Assembly: GCA_013396655.1 (NCBI GenBank)
Contig: WBMV01004987.1
Span: 124,376-188,375, forward strand
Source: Campylorhamphus procurvoides
Lineage: Eukaryota > Chordata > Aves > Passeriformes > Dendrocolaptidae
Direction: 5' to 3'
DNA: 64,000 bases
Every line of letters starts with the position of its first letter. The first letter of the stretch is position 1. The notes under the pieces are model-generated. The model ran no database searches. It was not told the DNA's origin and saw nothing but the letters and a program-made list of their open reading frames with translations. Made by a program: the position numbers and the translations under genes. This document shows, in pieces, positions 1 through 12,660 of this stretch.

Positions 1-131
1 TGAAATGGCAAATGGACTTGGGGCTACTTCTGCAAAGAAGAGCAAGAGGCACAAGAAAAGACTGAGTGAACTGGGAATTACAGAAGCTGATGACAACTTA
101 ATGTCACAGGATATGTTTATCTCTGTTGAAG
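1..131 (+). CDS. Partial coding exon of an unidentified gene, cut by the window edge
   Basis: Reading from base 2, 43 codons are open, and the segment ends at a plausible splice donor (AAG|GTAATC, intron from 132), leaving one base of the next codon (phase 1). The peptide is strongly protein-like: a very basic stretch (AKKSKRHKKRL, possible nuclear localisation signal) followed by an acidic, polar part (GITEADDNLMSQDMF). The frame meets stop codons soon after the donor, so the open part coincides with the exon. The left end is outside the window. An in-frame ATG at 5-7 could be internal or a start. I do not recognise the protein. Phase 1 is compatible with the candidate exon at 12661 or with a shortened form of the 61394 exon. 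Coding nature is inferred from composition plus the donor. Confidence 0.6.
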
Positions 132-454
132 GTAATCAGTTCAAATGGAATGGGAAAGGAAGTTTTGGGACCTTTGTTTTCTGACTGTCCCGACTCCTAC
201 TGGCATCAGATCACATGCCATGTGCTGTGCTTTAATGTTATGCATTTATTTCCTGAGTGTAATCCTTATTAAAGGACTGGGGTTAAAACCTCATTTTGTG
301 GCTCTTTCCTCTTATCTTTTAAAAACTAATTCTCCTGAGTGAGCTGCCTTTGTGATGCAGGTGGCATTTCTCTCCCTTGCACTTCATTTTAAGCCTGACT
401 TATCTCTAGACAGCCTCTTATCTCCTGTTTTGAAAATAAATTTTACATATCACC
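132..454 (+). other. Intronic sequence after the first exon
   Basis: This starts with the donor GTAATC. It is AT-rich and holds only a chance frame. No repeat or second exon is seen before the CR1 fragment. Confidence 0.5.
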
Positions 455-880
455 AAATCAGAGTGGCTGAGGTCGAAAGGAACCACAGGGGGTCCATCAA
501 CACACCCAGCTCCCTCAGCCTATCCTTCTAAGAGAGATGCTCCAGTGCTGTAATCATCTTTGTAGCCCTCCATTGGACCTGCTCCAGGTGCTCCATGTCT
601 CTCCTGTCCTGAGGAGCCCAGAACTGGACACAGCACTCGAGGTGATCCTCACCAGGGCTGAACAGAGGGGCAGGATCACCTCCCTCGACCTGCTGGCAAT
701 GCTCTTCCTAATGCACCCCAGGATCTCACTGGCCTTCTTGCCCACAAGGACACATCTTGGTTCATGGACAGTCCCCCAGGACCCCCAGGTCCTCCTCTGC
801 AGAGCTGCTCTCCAGCAGGTGCCCCCCAGGCTGTACTGGTGCCTGGGGTAATTCCTGCCCAGGTGCAGGACTGTCCAAGT
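455..880 (-). mobile_element. CR1 LINE 3' fragment, antisense
   Basis: Read on the minus strand, the segment carries the end of the CR1 second open reading frame. The peptide [19 protein letters not shown] (about 680-735) matches the conserved C-terminal part of the avian CR1 reverse-transcriptase protein, followed by the usual leucine- and arginine-rich tail. On the plus strand the phrases about a lead 'gctccaggtgctccatgtc' and 'agaactggacacagcactcg' are typical antisense CR1. The frame is broken by indels, so it is dead. The 3' end lies near 455, and the insertion is 5'-truncated near 880, as expected for target-primed retrotransposition. Confidence 0.93.
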
Positions 881-885
881 CCTTG

Positions 886-3800
886 TAATCTTACAAATGC
901 CTTGGAAACAAAGCTCCCATGACTGAAATGTGTAACAGGCCAGATTGTGACAGATACTGAGGCCACTCAGTAATGCATGTTTTGATGTCCTGTGTGAAGG
1001 GTAACTGGCTGCATGTGCTGGACCTCTGAGAGCTGAGCTTTGTGAAAAGCTTCTCAGCTCAGAGTTCCTCCTTATGTCCACAGGCAAGCAGGTTTCTGAG
1101 CTTACTTGGTGAATTGGTCATCCAGTTCTAGGAGGAATAGTTACCTTTTCCTCCTTTTTACAAGTGCTTTAATCCCTGTGGCCCCTAGAGGAACACCAAC
1201 AAACAGACTAATTTCAGCTGCTTTATTATGCCTGTTTCCAGTTGATCTTGCCTGGCTCCTGTGCTTGATTGCTCTCTGTAGGCCCACAGACTGCACAGTC
1301 TGATGCACTTGTGCCATTTTTGGTAAATGATTGGGTGGTCTTAACTCACTGCAGTGTGACCTTAATCTCAGCAGAAAATTAAAACCCGCAAGCAGTAATA
1401 TAACAAAGTACCACTTATTTGAGAGTCCTCAAAGAGTCCTTCAGATCTTTCCTTCAAAGGCTTCTTTTAAAACGTGCGCTTTTGTGCTTTTCTCTGGGTT
1501 TGGTGTGCCTGTCAAATGGTGTGAAGTGTTTGTCCCAGGTATTTATCACATTAGCACATTGAGTCCTCCCACTCACCTGTACGGCTATTTTTAAAGGAAG
1601 TGCTGTTCACTGATGTGCTTCTGCCGTTTGGGAGGGCAATGCTGCAGTAAAAGCTGGTGTTGGGCTGGCAGGGTACCTTTTCTCTGAACTTCAGTGACTA
1701 ATGCTCAGTGCCTCCCAGGCTTTCCAGCCCCATTTTTCTTACTCTGCAATGAGAACACTAGTGGAATATTGGTCTTATGATGGTATTTAAACTATCACTA
1801 GTGTTTAATAACTTGAGGAGAGTATTTCCATTCCCATACTATTCAGTTCCTTTCCACATCTCTCTAGATTTGTGCAGAACTGTGTGTCAGGCTGGCTGTT
1901 GTCTCTCTGCAGCTTGCAGGTACTTTCCCTTTCTACTCATAATGCTACTGCACTGTGTTGGAGTGCTGTTGCCTTATTCACCTGTTCCAAGGTGTGTTTC
2001 AGTTTATCCTAATTTCTACACTTTATAATAGTAGCAGTCAATAATACTTAGTGTCAGCAGATCCTTGGAACAGATTATAAATCGTCTCCACTTTGCCTGT
2101 GGATAACACTCCTCTGTCTAAAAGCTTCTGGATTTTTGCACTTAGTTAATTTGAGACAGGTCCTTCTAGAGATACTCTCTAAAATGAGACTTGGGTTCTG
2201 TTTTCTCTTTGGGCAGTCTGAAACACATCCTTTAAGTCTGAGTCTTATCAAACAGTCAGTGTTTGCACATAGTGAATATTTCATGTGGGGACACCATTCA
2301 TCTTCATGCCTCACTTAAATTTGTCTATGTTTATAGAGAGAGGAAAGTAACAGGGAAATGTGGATGATTTACTTAAAGGAATGATGGTGACATATGACTT
2401 GCTTCTCCTTTGAGTTCTCTGAGGAGCTTGTGTAAGTTTTTGAGAGTGTTTTTAATGCTGTTCACAGGCCCTGCTACTCATTTGCAAAGCCATGTTCCTG
2501 CATTGCTGGGTTTCATGGCTAACTCACATCTATAGCTCTTGTGCTGTGTTATTCTTTCCTTTTTTGAATTCAAAAAGTCTGCCTCGTGCTTATGGGGATG
2601 CAAGACACGGAAGGCAAGATAGGACATGCAGAAAAAGAATAAGGTCCTGCAGGGTTGGATCTGGAATGATGAGGCAGCACACTGGGAGAGTGTGCCATCC
2701 TTTCCCTGGCGCTGGGGGTTGGTATTTTGAGGGCAGGCAGAACTCCTCATCCCTTGGGTATTTTTAACTACAGAAGACTCTCATCCCTTTTAGGCTTTTA
2801 TGAAATATAGGGAGAAACAGCAAGAACTTATTTGCCTTAAAATGGGATGACAGGAGGTGTGAAAGTCTTAGTCTTGTTTGCATCTCACCCTTTTCTTGAA
2901 GTTCTTCGTGCTACCTGAGTGGAAACATCCTATAAAAACACGAGTGCCTCAAGTATTCACAGTTCAAGTATGTCTGTCTTGTGTTCCATTTCCATTCTTG
3001 GGGGAGGTTTCATAGATTATAATTTTTTTCTCTTTGGCATTGTATCCTGTACTAGCAGATTGCTTTCCAGTTGTGAAGCTTTGCATTTTCTTTTGGATAT
3101 GAAAATGCAAGCCTCTAATTGTCTCCTGGCAGATAGATGCTTGATGATTTTAATTAGAATAATTACATTCAGAGAGAGCAGCTGAATTAGCCGGATTCAG
3201 ATTGTTATTTCAGCATATCCATTTATGCATGGGCATTTCATTATGGTAAGTTTTGTTCTGTCTTTTTGGCCATGTATACCAGGCTTACTCTTGCTGTTTG
3301 CTGAATAGTGATGTGATACAGTAAATTAATCTCTTGGACTTTTTAAATTGCAATTTCTTTCAAATCAATAAAGAATTTGCCACCCCCTTTCTCCCCCNTG
3401 GGTTTTCCCATTAGGTATATGGAGTACTTGTATTTTTACTCCTAATGAAAAATCAATTTCATCATTTCAATGCAAGGTAACTTTGGTCATTCCTACTGTT
3501 TGAGGATGTTGCTTTCCTGTTTTCCATTTAAACATCAGCTGTGTTTATGTTCCTTCCCTGACTGAGAGCAATTTGAACAAGCCAATAATTATTTTGTTAT
3601 TGCTGTACAGACTTTTCTTTGACTGTATTGGTATATTAGTGGGAAAACTTGTCTGAGACTAATGTTATGGGGAAATTATAGTAAAGGCATAGGGGGAATT
3701 ATCTCTCACTCTGATAAGTATATATTATAGTATATAAAAAACTGTGATAGGAACCTTGATGAGACCAATAATGTGTGTAAGATCCAGTTGTTATGGTGAA

Positions 3801-5600
3801 ATTCACCATTTCTCTTCCCAGCCTAATTCCAGAAATAGCTAATGTGGAAAGAAGCCTCAGAATCCACCTTGTATCGTGTTTCATGGGATGCTTGGATACT
3901 TTTTAGAGTAGAATTCCATTCTGGGTTGGATAGGCAGCTTCATTTAAACTGTGTCTTAAAGAAACATACTCTTAGTTTTGCAGCTGTGCAGTAATGCTGT
4001 TTCTGCAAAACTTTGTATAAAACTGCTAATTCTGTTTTCCCCTGTGTTTGCTGTTGGTAATGATCAGAAACAGCACTCTGGCCTTACTTGTCATGTTGCT
4101 TTTTAAAGATGTGATTGCATTAGGGTTAAATCCCTGCATTATTTAGGAGCACAGGTTTTGGATAACACCGGGAAAATGTTTTAGAAGCTCTATCTGAAGT
4201 ACAGAATGAATGATTGTTTTATTTCTATAGCAGCTCTACAAATAACAGGGAAAAAGTCATTCAATGACATAAAGAAAAGTAAATCATTAATAGTCAGTGA
4301 GCTTCTAACCTGGGAACTGTGTCAGTAAGAGAGGAAAAAAAGGAATAGTGGGAGAAAAGGCTTAGAACCAAGTTATGACACCAAATGTGCAGAAAGTTAA
4401 AATAGCAGGGTGAACTGTCTTGGGAACAAAATGCTTGAAGGGAACTTATCTGGCTTTACAGTAAGAGAAAGGGAGTTTGATCTAAATTTATACTAAATCC
4501 AATAGTGTAATGTCATCTTATGTCAAGAGTTAGAGTTTAAAAATCAGGAGTTTAAAAATAAAGCTTAGCCTGCTGTGAATAATTCTCTATTCTACATTTT
4601 ATTCTGAAATGTTTCAACAAAAAGTAGGAAAAAATGAACATGGAACAAGTGACTTATCTTACCAAAATGCTGTATATGCTTTCACTTTGTGCTGCACATG
4701 CCTTTCTTTTGTGAGACCTTACTTCCAGAGGAGTTAAAAAGGTGCTTAGAATTATCATAGCCTAACATCATAACTTCTCTTGCTTCAGTGTTTCAAATCC
4801 ATAAGAAAACAGTCTTTTGGACTGTATTAATCACATCCTGGGGCTCAAGTGGTGGGATGCTATGCCTGTCTGTAACTAAGGCTCTCATTAGATGTCCTAT
4901 TTGTAACATGCAGTGTTTTAACTCTCCTTTTAGAAATGCTGGAAAGAAGTTAATGCTGCACTTTGTATGTAGGGAAATTGCTGTAACTTTCCTATTTTGC
5001 CTCTTCTTAGTCTTAAGCAGGAAGATCTAGAGCTTTTGAGTATATTCTTTTTACAAGCAATCCAACATTTTTTAAAGGGGAAACAAAATATCTGTAAGGG
5101 GCTTCAACTTTGAAATTATCTCCACAGACTCAGGAGTCATAACGAACTGAATATTATATATTCTGAGGACATTCTTAGGTTGTCCCTCCAGCAGGGCTTT
5201 TATTTTCTCTAAACTCTCTGATTATATAAAAATATTTATAGTTTTGGAAAATATTTACTGCATAAGAGAAACAACATCTAGATGTTTTACAAGTGAATTT
5301 CATGCTGTCTGATGCGGTTGACTGACAGCTCCAAAGGCAGAATGCTCCATCTCCTGTCCCAGAGCAGACACATCTCAGAGCTTCAATGTGCCAGAGCTGT
5401 TAAAAATTCACAGTGAAAACTCAGCCTCTTGCTGTGTTCACACGAGTGCCATGTATTCCATCTGTTCTGCCAATGCAGGCAGTAAAGCACATCTTCCCTG
5501 TGACACACTGACTTCTTTTTATTAAGGGACAGATCTTCTGCTTAGAAACCCACAATTACATAAACAATTCATACAGCCTGTGTCTAAATTTTCTGTGAAG
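886..5600. other. Long gene-free stretch
   Basis: I see no convincing exon, RNA gene or recent repeat. Open frames here are short, mostly start at GTG or TTG, and lack protein-like composition. A single undetermined base lies at 3398 after a run of C. The sequence is AT-rich and could be intron or intergenic DNA. Confidence 0.6.
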
Positions 5601-5615
5601 CACCTGCTGCAGCTG

Positions 5616-5629
5616 GTTACTATAGAAAC
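5616..5629 (+). promoter_or_regulatory. X-box-like (RFX-type) motif
   Basis: GTTACTATAGAAAC approximates the palindromic X-box GTTRCYATGGYAAC recognised by RFX transcription factors. It sits in a more GC-balanced patch just after a CAGCTG E-box. A single motif occurs by chance at this scale, so function is unproven. Confidence 0.2.
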
Positions 5630-5639
5630 AGGCAAAGGA

Positions 5640-8600
5640 GGCTGCTTTAAATTTGTTAGTTCACTATGAAGGGGCTTTCTATTTTGTTATATTTTGCTTC
5701 TGATGGGAAACATGCTGGTGTCACATCTCTACAAATCTTGTGAAGACCGATGCCCTGAGAAGTCCAGCATGTTTCTCATGTGTAAGTCACTTCTGTGAGT
5801 GCTCTGCTGCAAGGCTGCCTGAGTCCTCTACATTATCTCTGTCATTTTTGTGTCTAAGACTGTAATGTCATAAGCACTGGTACTGTATTTGTGCTCCTTC
5901 CCTCCTGGAACATATATATTAAAATGATTTTTTAAAAAATCATACACTAAATCAAGGTGAAAACATCAGGAAAAGTGGGTGGACATAAAAAGTAAAGTCA
6001 CCTGTAAAGCTCAACAGTTTAATATTTCAAGACACAAGTAGGTCTTTCAAATTAGGGCACTGAAGAGAAAGCCACGGCAGTTTCATTGACCAAAATAGTG
6101 GAGAAGATCCTGAGTACAGTGCCAGGGGAGGAGAAGAATGAAACTGAGTGCAGGACAGCTACACTCACTGCAGGTCAAACCTGAGCCTTCTTCCTGGGAA
6201 AATACTTAGCCACAAAAAAGCACCAGTTCACAGCAAGAGAAAGAACACCAAAAGTGACTCTAAAAAGCTGCCATCCACCAAAACAACGGTATTTTTGGAC
6301 AGGTGAATTGGACAGACTTTGTAGCCTGAACACTTCCTACACAGTCCAGGAGGGCATGGTGAGTGCAGATGTTTGTGCTGCAGGTTGCTTTGCACAAGTT
6401 GAAATGGACCACAGAGCTGTGGCCCAGTGACCTAATGTCTCCATTCTGGGACAGGATTCACCAACAGCAGCAGAACTGACCCAGCTATACCTTCTCCCTT
6501 CTGCTCCTGCCCCACTGGAATTGAGCATCTTAGGAAAACCCTGATGGATACTGCCAAAAATGAGTTCATTTACGTATCTCACCTGCATACAGAGCAATGC
6601 AAAGTAGTTTACTGTTGTGGAATGAAAAGCTACATTTACTGCACATCAAGGCATCGGATCTTTCTGATATGTCAAGATTCTGTGGAAAGTTTCCCTTTCT
6701 TACCATCTCCAACAATCCCTTCCTGCACATACAACAGGGAGTGGATGCTGCAGAGGCCTTAAGGTCTGTATGGTCTTCATTTAATCATAGTACAGTAGAT
6801 TGATTTAAAATGATAGAAAAGGATTTCATAATGGCAATACAGAATGGTAACAAAGATTATTCTGCAGTATTTATGCTCTAGCAGATGTTTCTCTTTGATA
6901 AGTCTGCAATCAGTATGAAGAATAGGGCGTTATGTGGCTTTCATGCTGGAAATGTGCTGAGAAAGCTTTTTAAAACACTGCATGGAGGTTCTGACAAATT
7001 CTAACAAAGTTTTTTATATGCCCAATGTATGTAGATAGTACTTCACAGTGTGGTTAACAAGGTGGATCCCATCAAAGACATCCAGAGAGTGAGCTGGCGT
7101 TTACTGAAGGAAGTAATCAAACAGTATACCACACTAAAAAATATCATAAACAATGCAGATTTACAATTATGGAAAAATAAAGAGGATTTAATCAAGTGGG
7201 AAAGGTCCAATGAGACAGTGCATGGATTTGACAAACATCTTGTTAGCACAAATATATTCTGTCTTTCCAGAGCTTCAGATAAGAACAGCACTGTTACAGC
7301 TGGAGGGACTCCCCAAAGGTGCTTGAGTGAGTGGTGTGTGCATTTCCTACACCAATATGGAGCAAAATGCTTTAGATCAGTAAAATGGCAAGGGTGTAAC
7401 GTTGCCTGCTTTCCCAAAGTACCGAGTGAAATCCCAGCGTTATGGTTTTGCTCTTTATCTACATCTTTTATTAAATTGCTTCATAAATAGTCTTGCCTCT
7501 GAAACGAGCGAGCGCTCGTCCTTCTGAAGGCAGGGAATTGATGGACTGAATATCCATGGCCGATTGCTATCAGGCAGACAGCAGTTAGGAGAATGCTTAG
7601 GCTTGAAAGAGCAAACTTAAATCTTACTGGAGACAATTATGTGCTTTGCTAACTGAAGAAAGTGGTTGTAGTACTTTACAGAGGCTCATGGTTATGTTCA
7701 GCAGGAAGATGAATAGTATTAGGAAAAGGTAATCACAGAGTAACCTGGACATGAAAATACATAAGACAAATAGAAATTACCTGCTGAATTGGAATGTGCT
7801 ATATTAAAAAAATAAAAAAAATGTTCCTCTAGCTCAAACTCTGAAGCAATGGGTCAGACTGTGTATTTCTGGAAGGAGTAACATTTAAAGGAGTAACATT
7901 TAAAATGTACACTGTGGCAAATGATAGCCATAATAATGTCTCAGTTTTTGTATTCTCACTCTAATTTTCATAATCTTTTTTCTAACAAGGAGAATTTCCA
8001 GTGAACTCTAGGCTCAGGGCAAAGTTACTGAGTTTTATTTAGAATGAAGTTTTATTTCACTTTTCCAACTGAAAAAGGGTCCTTGCCCACAACGGGTCTA
8101 AACCATTTATCTGTGGGTGCACAAGATGCCACATTTCTCCTAGCCTCATTTCACATCCATTATCCTACAATATGGTTTCCTCTTCTTTCCATATCAAGCA
8201 TAGGTCAAAGTTTCCTTATTCAAGGAGATGTGGAATGGTTCCCTATAGAATTCTGGACACTTTGTGACAGAGTGACACAGAGGCACCCAGGATAATCAGA
8301 CCTGAAGTAACGTAAAGCCTCAGCAGACCAAGACTGCAGCTCTTTAACATCCCAGATTTCTTTCACACCCAACAGCTTCTACAGTCCAATTATACTACCC
8401 TTCTCTTTCATGGTCTTGATGTAACTGAATATGTAGAATATGCTAGAAAAACAGGATGAGATTTAACAGATTGCATTAATTCAACCAGATTGGAATGTCC
8501 AGTTTGCCAGGAACAGAAAAGGATGTGTGTGCAAAATCATTCCACCCCAGACATTCCTGGCACTGACTTGCTCCTGCACCATCACTGGCACATTACAGAG

Positions 8601-10960
8601 CCCATACAGAGAGCTGTGCAGGTGGTGTCAGTTACTGAAACAAAACTCCACCAGCTCCAGAGGTGGGAATGTTTGCTGCTGTCACTGTACTGCAGGAGCA
8701 AAATGTGCAAGAGATGCTGGGCAGTGTTAGTCCTGCAATAAAGCTCTTGGTCATGCATTGTGCCTGGCTGGATAGCAGAGCTTTAACCCAAGATTGTTCT
8801 TTCCAGATCATGTTTACATTATATCCCTCTGCAGAAAAGGTCATTTCTCTCTGATTTTCCAGTGTTAGCCTGTCTTTCCTTTGTGTGTGCGCAGCTCAGA
8901 TTACGATGGAGCCCTCCCCCATATGCTGCTCTAAGCTTTTCTAAATTGATTACAATTAAAATAGACGGCTCTTTGACTGATCCTCTTTTCTTAAGCACAG
9001 CTAATACAGATTAACTGTCCACAGAAAGAGGCTTTAAGTATCCAGTGCAAAGAACCCTCATATTAAACATTAGCAGTGGCATCACCATGTTTCACCATCA
9101 TCGTTTAATGTGTTGTGGTGTTTGAAAATATAATAAAAAATTAGCAACTAAAAATATACTTCTGTGCAAAAAGACCCAAGTTTTTACTCTCTTGCTTGCA
9201 CTTCATATGTGCTGTCTCACTGAATGGTAGTTCAAGCTACAGCAAGAAGTAACCCTTGGGCGTCCTGTCTAAAAATGACCACAGTTTTGTCTACTGAAAA
9301 ATTAGGCTGTCCACAGAGCCATGAATTTGAAAGGTCTTAACTCCTCTTCAATCCTAATTTTGTTTCTAACCATATACAAACACATAAAATGAGAGAGATG
9401 TGTAATATGGGAATGAAAACATGGATACATTATTAAACCACAGGACTTTCAAAAATACATTTCTTAATTTTGAACAAGGGTTTTATTCTGCTTTGACAGA
9501 AAACTCATGGTTAAGACAATAATTTCCAGCACAAGGAAGCAAATGAACAGAATTTTTACAACTTGCTTTATAAACCCCAAGGTTTCTGTAAGACAAACTG
9601 TTCACACAGGAAGCAGATGGACTGATACTTCCCAGAACAGGTTGGTGAGTATCTCACTGGCTGCTCAGAGCACAACAATCAACGCCTGTGAAATTTATGC
9701 AATGTACAAATCCTTGCTACTGCAAGTTTTTTAAATACTCATTTGCTTGTCTCCATTTCTCCTCCAGTGACTCACAGAGCTTAGACTGCAGCTATTTAAA
9801 CCCTCCAAAGATATTCCTGGATGCGAGCATGAAAGGCATGAGTGAATCCAATGCTAGGGGAACAGGAGCATGTTTTGATTCTTAGTGTTCCCAGACATGA
9901 ATGCTCAGGAATTACCAAAACAAAAGTGTTAATCAAGGAAAACTAAGAAACATAAAAAATACATATTATAATATCCATTACAAATATATAGAGAGAAAGA
10001 TGAGAAATTGAAACAGTGTTGGGGAATTATTCTTCTACTCCTAAATTGTTGACCGAAGCATTGGTATGGAAAAGTCATCTTGGTATCATTCCCCACTTAG
10101 AATAAATATATCACCACAGTACCTACATTACTGTGGGGAAGTAAAAGGTAATTCTCCTCATGAACAGAATGGCTTGGAGAGAAAGAAATTGCAGATGTGG
10201 CCATATATCAGAAATTTCCCTTGGCTTTGTACACTAATCAAAGCTAACCTGAAATTATTAAGTATTGGCATACACAGAACTACATACATTAGAAGGGGAT
10301 TCAGGAATGTTTGTACACTGCAGATCTCTGTCATTTACGAATTCACTAGAAATTGCTATTGGAGGAAAGGGGACTAGTTGTGGAGAAGGAGCAGGTTGAT
10401 AAAAACAGTTCAGCTCCTGCAAAAAGAGATGCTGTTGAGATCCAGGGCTAACCACACAACTGCTGCCAAACTAAAAGATGGTAGAAGACCTGACCTGGCT
10501 TCTGTTTCCATTGTAGGTGTGCTGAGCTAGACTGCGATTGGGAAAATGCCTTTAAAGAAGAAGACTGTCCTTTGTTTCTGGTGCTTCATTTGGGATACTG
10601 TGTTCTGTCATCTGGGTAATCCTGAAAAGCAGACTAAAGGCAGGTCCTACAAGGCTTACTTTGCTACAGGGTAGGCTACCTGACCCATTAGTGATGCTGA
10701 GCTGAGAGGAGAGCATTTATCTTTGCCAGCTTGGTTGCCTGACAGCTATTACGAAACCATGCACACAGTTAACTGGTTTGTTTGCCTTCTTTGGTTAAAA
10801 GTCATAATTGAATCTCAGTGAAATTAGCACGATACTAAGTATATTGTTTACGTAGCATTCCCCTTTCCATCGGGTTTTATTTTGCATGTATGAATCTGCC
10901 TCATTGGTGTGGGGTGAGTTATTGTCCTGTGATGGCAGGTGACTGAGGCAGCAGCTCCGG
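5640..10960. other. Gene-free stretch with a small tandem duplication
   Basis: No gene is supported. A perfect 15-bp tandem duplication (aggagtaacatttaa, twice) lies at 7874-7903. A 146-codon frame at 7050-7490 starts at GTG, is also open on the opposite strand and has no recognisable motif. The rest is AT-rich single-copy-looking DNA. Confidence 0.55.
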
Positions 10961-10969
10961 ACAGAGGGA

Positions 10970-11003
10970 GCTGAGCTGTGCTGTGCTGTGCTGTGCTGAG
11001 CTG
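10970..11003. repeat. Short GCTGT pentanucleotide repeat
   Basis: About four tandem GCTGT units are flanked by GCTGA variants. It marks the left edge of a GC-rich island that also contains the minisatellite. Confidence 0.85.
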
Positions 11004-11217
11004 CTGGGGTGCTGTGCAGCAAACCCACATGGGACTGACCACAGCCTGGGGGCACGTCTGTACCCTGTGGGGAATCCCACAGAGCCCTCGAGCCTGGGCT
11101 TCATCGGGCACCGCGTCCTGGCACAGCAGCGAGTCCAACTGCACGGCCACACAGAGCAAACACGGGCAGTGGGGTCCTGCACCCCGAGCTGCTCCCAGGT
11201 CCCGATAGTGAGGGCAT

Positions 11218-11720
11218 CCTGTGCTGCCCCACCCCACTCCTGAGGGCACCCCCTGTGCTGATCCCCATCCCACTCCTGAGGGCACCCCCTGTGCTGCCCC
11301 ACCCCACTCCTGAGGGCACCCCCTGTGCTGATCCCCCATCCCACTCCTGAGGGCACACACCTGTGCTGATCCCCATCCCACTCCTGAGGGCACACACCTG
11401 TGCTGATCCCCAACCCAACTCTGGAGGGCCCCCCCCTGTGTTAATCCCCACCCCACTCCTGAGGGCACACACCTGGGCTTGTCCCCCCCCCCNTGATCCC
11501 CCATCCCCCTCCTGAGGGCACACACCTGTGCTGATCCCCATCCCACTCCTGAGGGCACACACCTGTGCTGATCCCCATCCCACTCCTGAGGGCACACACC
11601 TGTGCTGATCCCCCACCCCACTCCTGAGGGCACACACCTGTGCTGATCCCCACCCCACTCCTGAGGGCACACACCTGTGCTGATCCCCATCCCACTCCTG
11701 AGGGCACACACCTGTGCTGC
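11218..11720. repeat. GC-rich minisatellite, about 37-bp unit, about 13 copies
   Basis: The anchor CACTCCTGAGG or a close variant recurs at about 11235, 11271, 11305, 11342, 11379, 11417, 11454, 11506, 11544, 11581, 11619, 11656 and 11693. Spacing is mostly 37-38 bp, with shorter 34-36 bp units on the left where 'cacacacctg' is replaced by 'caccccctg'. The last five units are nearly identical, suggesting recent expansion or homogenisation. The unit contains no stop codon in several frames, so long repetitive minus-strand frames appear across it. Because 37 is not a multiple of 3, the frame shifts at every unit and these are not genes. An undetermined base at 11493 follows a C-run. Confidence 0.95.
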
Positions 11721-11739
11721 CCCAGCCTCCAGCACTGCA

Positions 11740-11930
11740 GCTGCTCCCGGACCTTTAAGAGGACCTGCAGCCCCCACATCTTCCAGAAGGTTCTGGGGGT
11801 CGCTCCGAGGTGGATTTGTTGGCTGGGCGCTCGTCCCGCAGCCCTGGGATTCCCAAGGTACGTGGATGGTCCCGGGGGAGCCCCCTCGGGCTCCTCCCGA
11901 CCGGAGGTGCAGCAGGTCGGGGGAAAAGAA
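11740..11930. other. CpG-rich patch beside the minisatellite
   Basis: This is locally GC- and CpG-rich (clusters such as gctcgtcccgcag and cccgaccgg) in an otherwise AT-rich window. On the plus strand a good acceptor (ccacatcttccag) precedes a segment of about 70 bp ending in AAG|GTACGT, a strong donor. All frames tend to be open because stops are rare at this GC content, so coding cannot be judged. It could be a small CpG island, a noncoding or 5' exon, or GC-biased sequence next to a recombination-prone repeat. Confidence 0.35.
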
Positions 11931-12660
11931 AATACCTCATTTTCTGTGTATGAAATGGTTTTCTTACAGAGGGCACTCCGGCAGGACTAATAGTTCAGTG
12001 GGTGTTTAGAGTTACCAGTTTTTATCTGTGTGCGCAATTCCCTAAATTGCTAGAAGTTTGTGGTGTGTTTTCCAACAAGAGTAAACAAATTAAGCACAGT
12101 GTTCTGTGGGAGAAATGTGTTCTCTGGTATAAAGCTGTCCTCATTGAGCAGTCTGCGTTGGGATTGCGGGAGCAGTAGCATTTACTTTTGGGCTTATCGA
12201 GGCAATTAGCAGGGATGTGTGAGGGTGATAACGTGGCTGGGAGTCACAGGAGCGATTTGCAAAGTAGGGATTGTTTATCTTGTCTATAGAAACTTGCAAT
12301 CAGCTTTGAGTACTTTTACTAATGAACCCTAAATTTGAATGCAGCCTCCCCCCTACACTTTCTATAGCCATTAAGCTGCTCTTCTGAAGTGCATATGCAA
12401 CAATCAAATAAATTCAGCAGGGTTTGGTGCATAGCCGGTGCCTTTTGGTGTTCCATGGAAATGGCATTGCTCCCCACAGCTTTTGTACACCGGTGTGTTA
12501 TATTGTCAGAAAAGGACCAGTATTTGAAGAAGTGACTCCAGGGTGGTGTAGCGCTGGTGGAATAGCCCAGAGGCAGGTGGAGGTGCACAAATCTCTGCCC
12601 AGGATGAGCTCTCATCCTTTCCCTCACCAGTAGTTTCTATTTCCTCCTCAAACATTTCAG
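11931..12660. other. Gene-free stretch
   Basis: No repeat family or gene is recognised. It ends in a pyrimidine-rich acceptor-like tract before 12661. Confidence 0.5.

Noticed and set aside
554..1087. 177-codon minus-strand frame
   Set aside because: Its C-terminal part is the CR1 reading frame of the LINE fragment and the rest runs into unrelated flank. It is not a host gene.
1577..1641. Minus-strand 65-bp segment between CTGCAG acceptor and a perfect CAG|GTGAGT donor, one frame open
   Set aside because: It has no neighbouring minus-strand exons, a weak pyrimidine tract and short length. Chance is likely.
10848..11779. Long repetitive minus-strand frames (up to 309 codons) over the minisatellite, and overlapping plus-strand frames
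   Set aside because: They arise because the 37-bp unit lacks stops. All three frames show the same rotated repeat, and the frame shifts with each unit.
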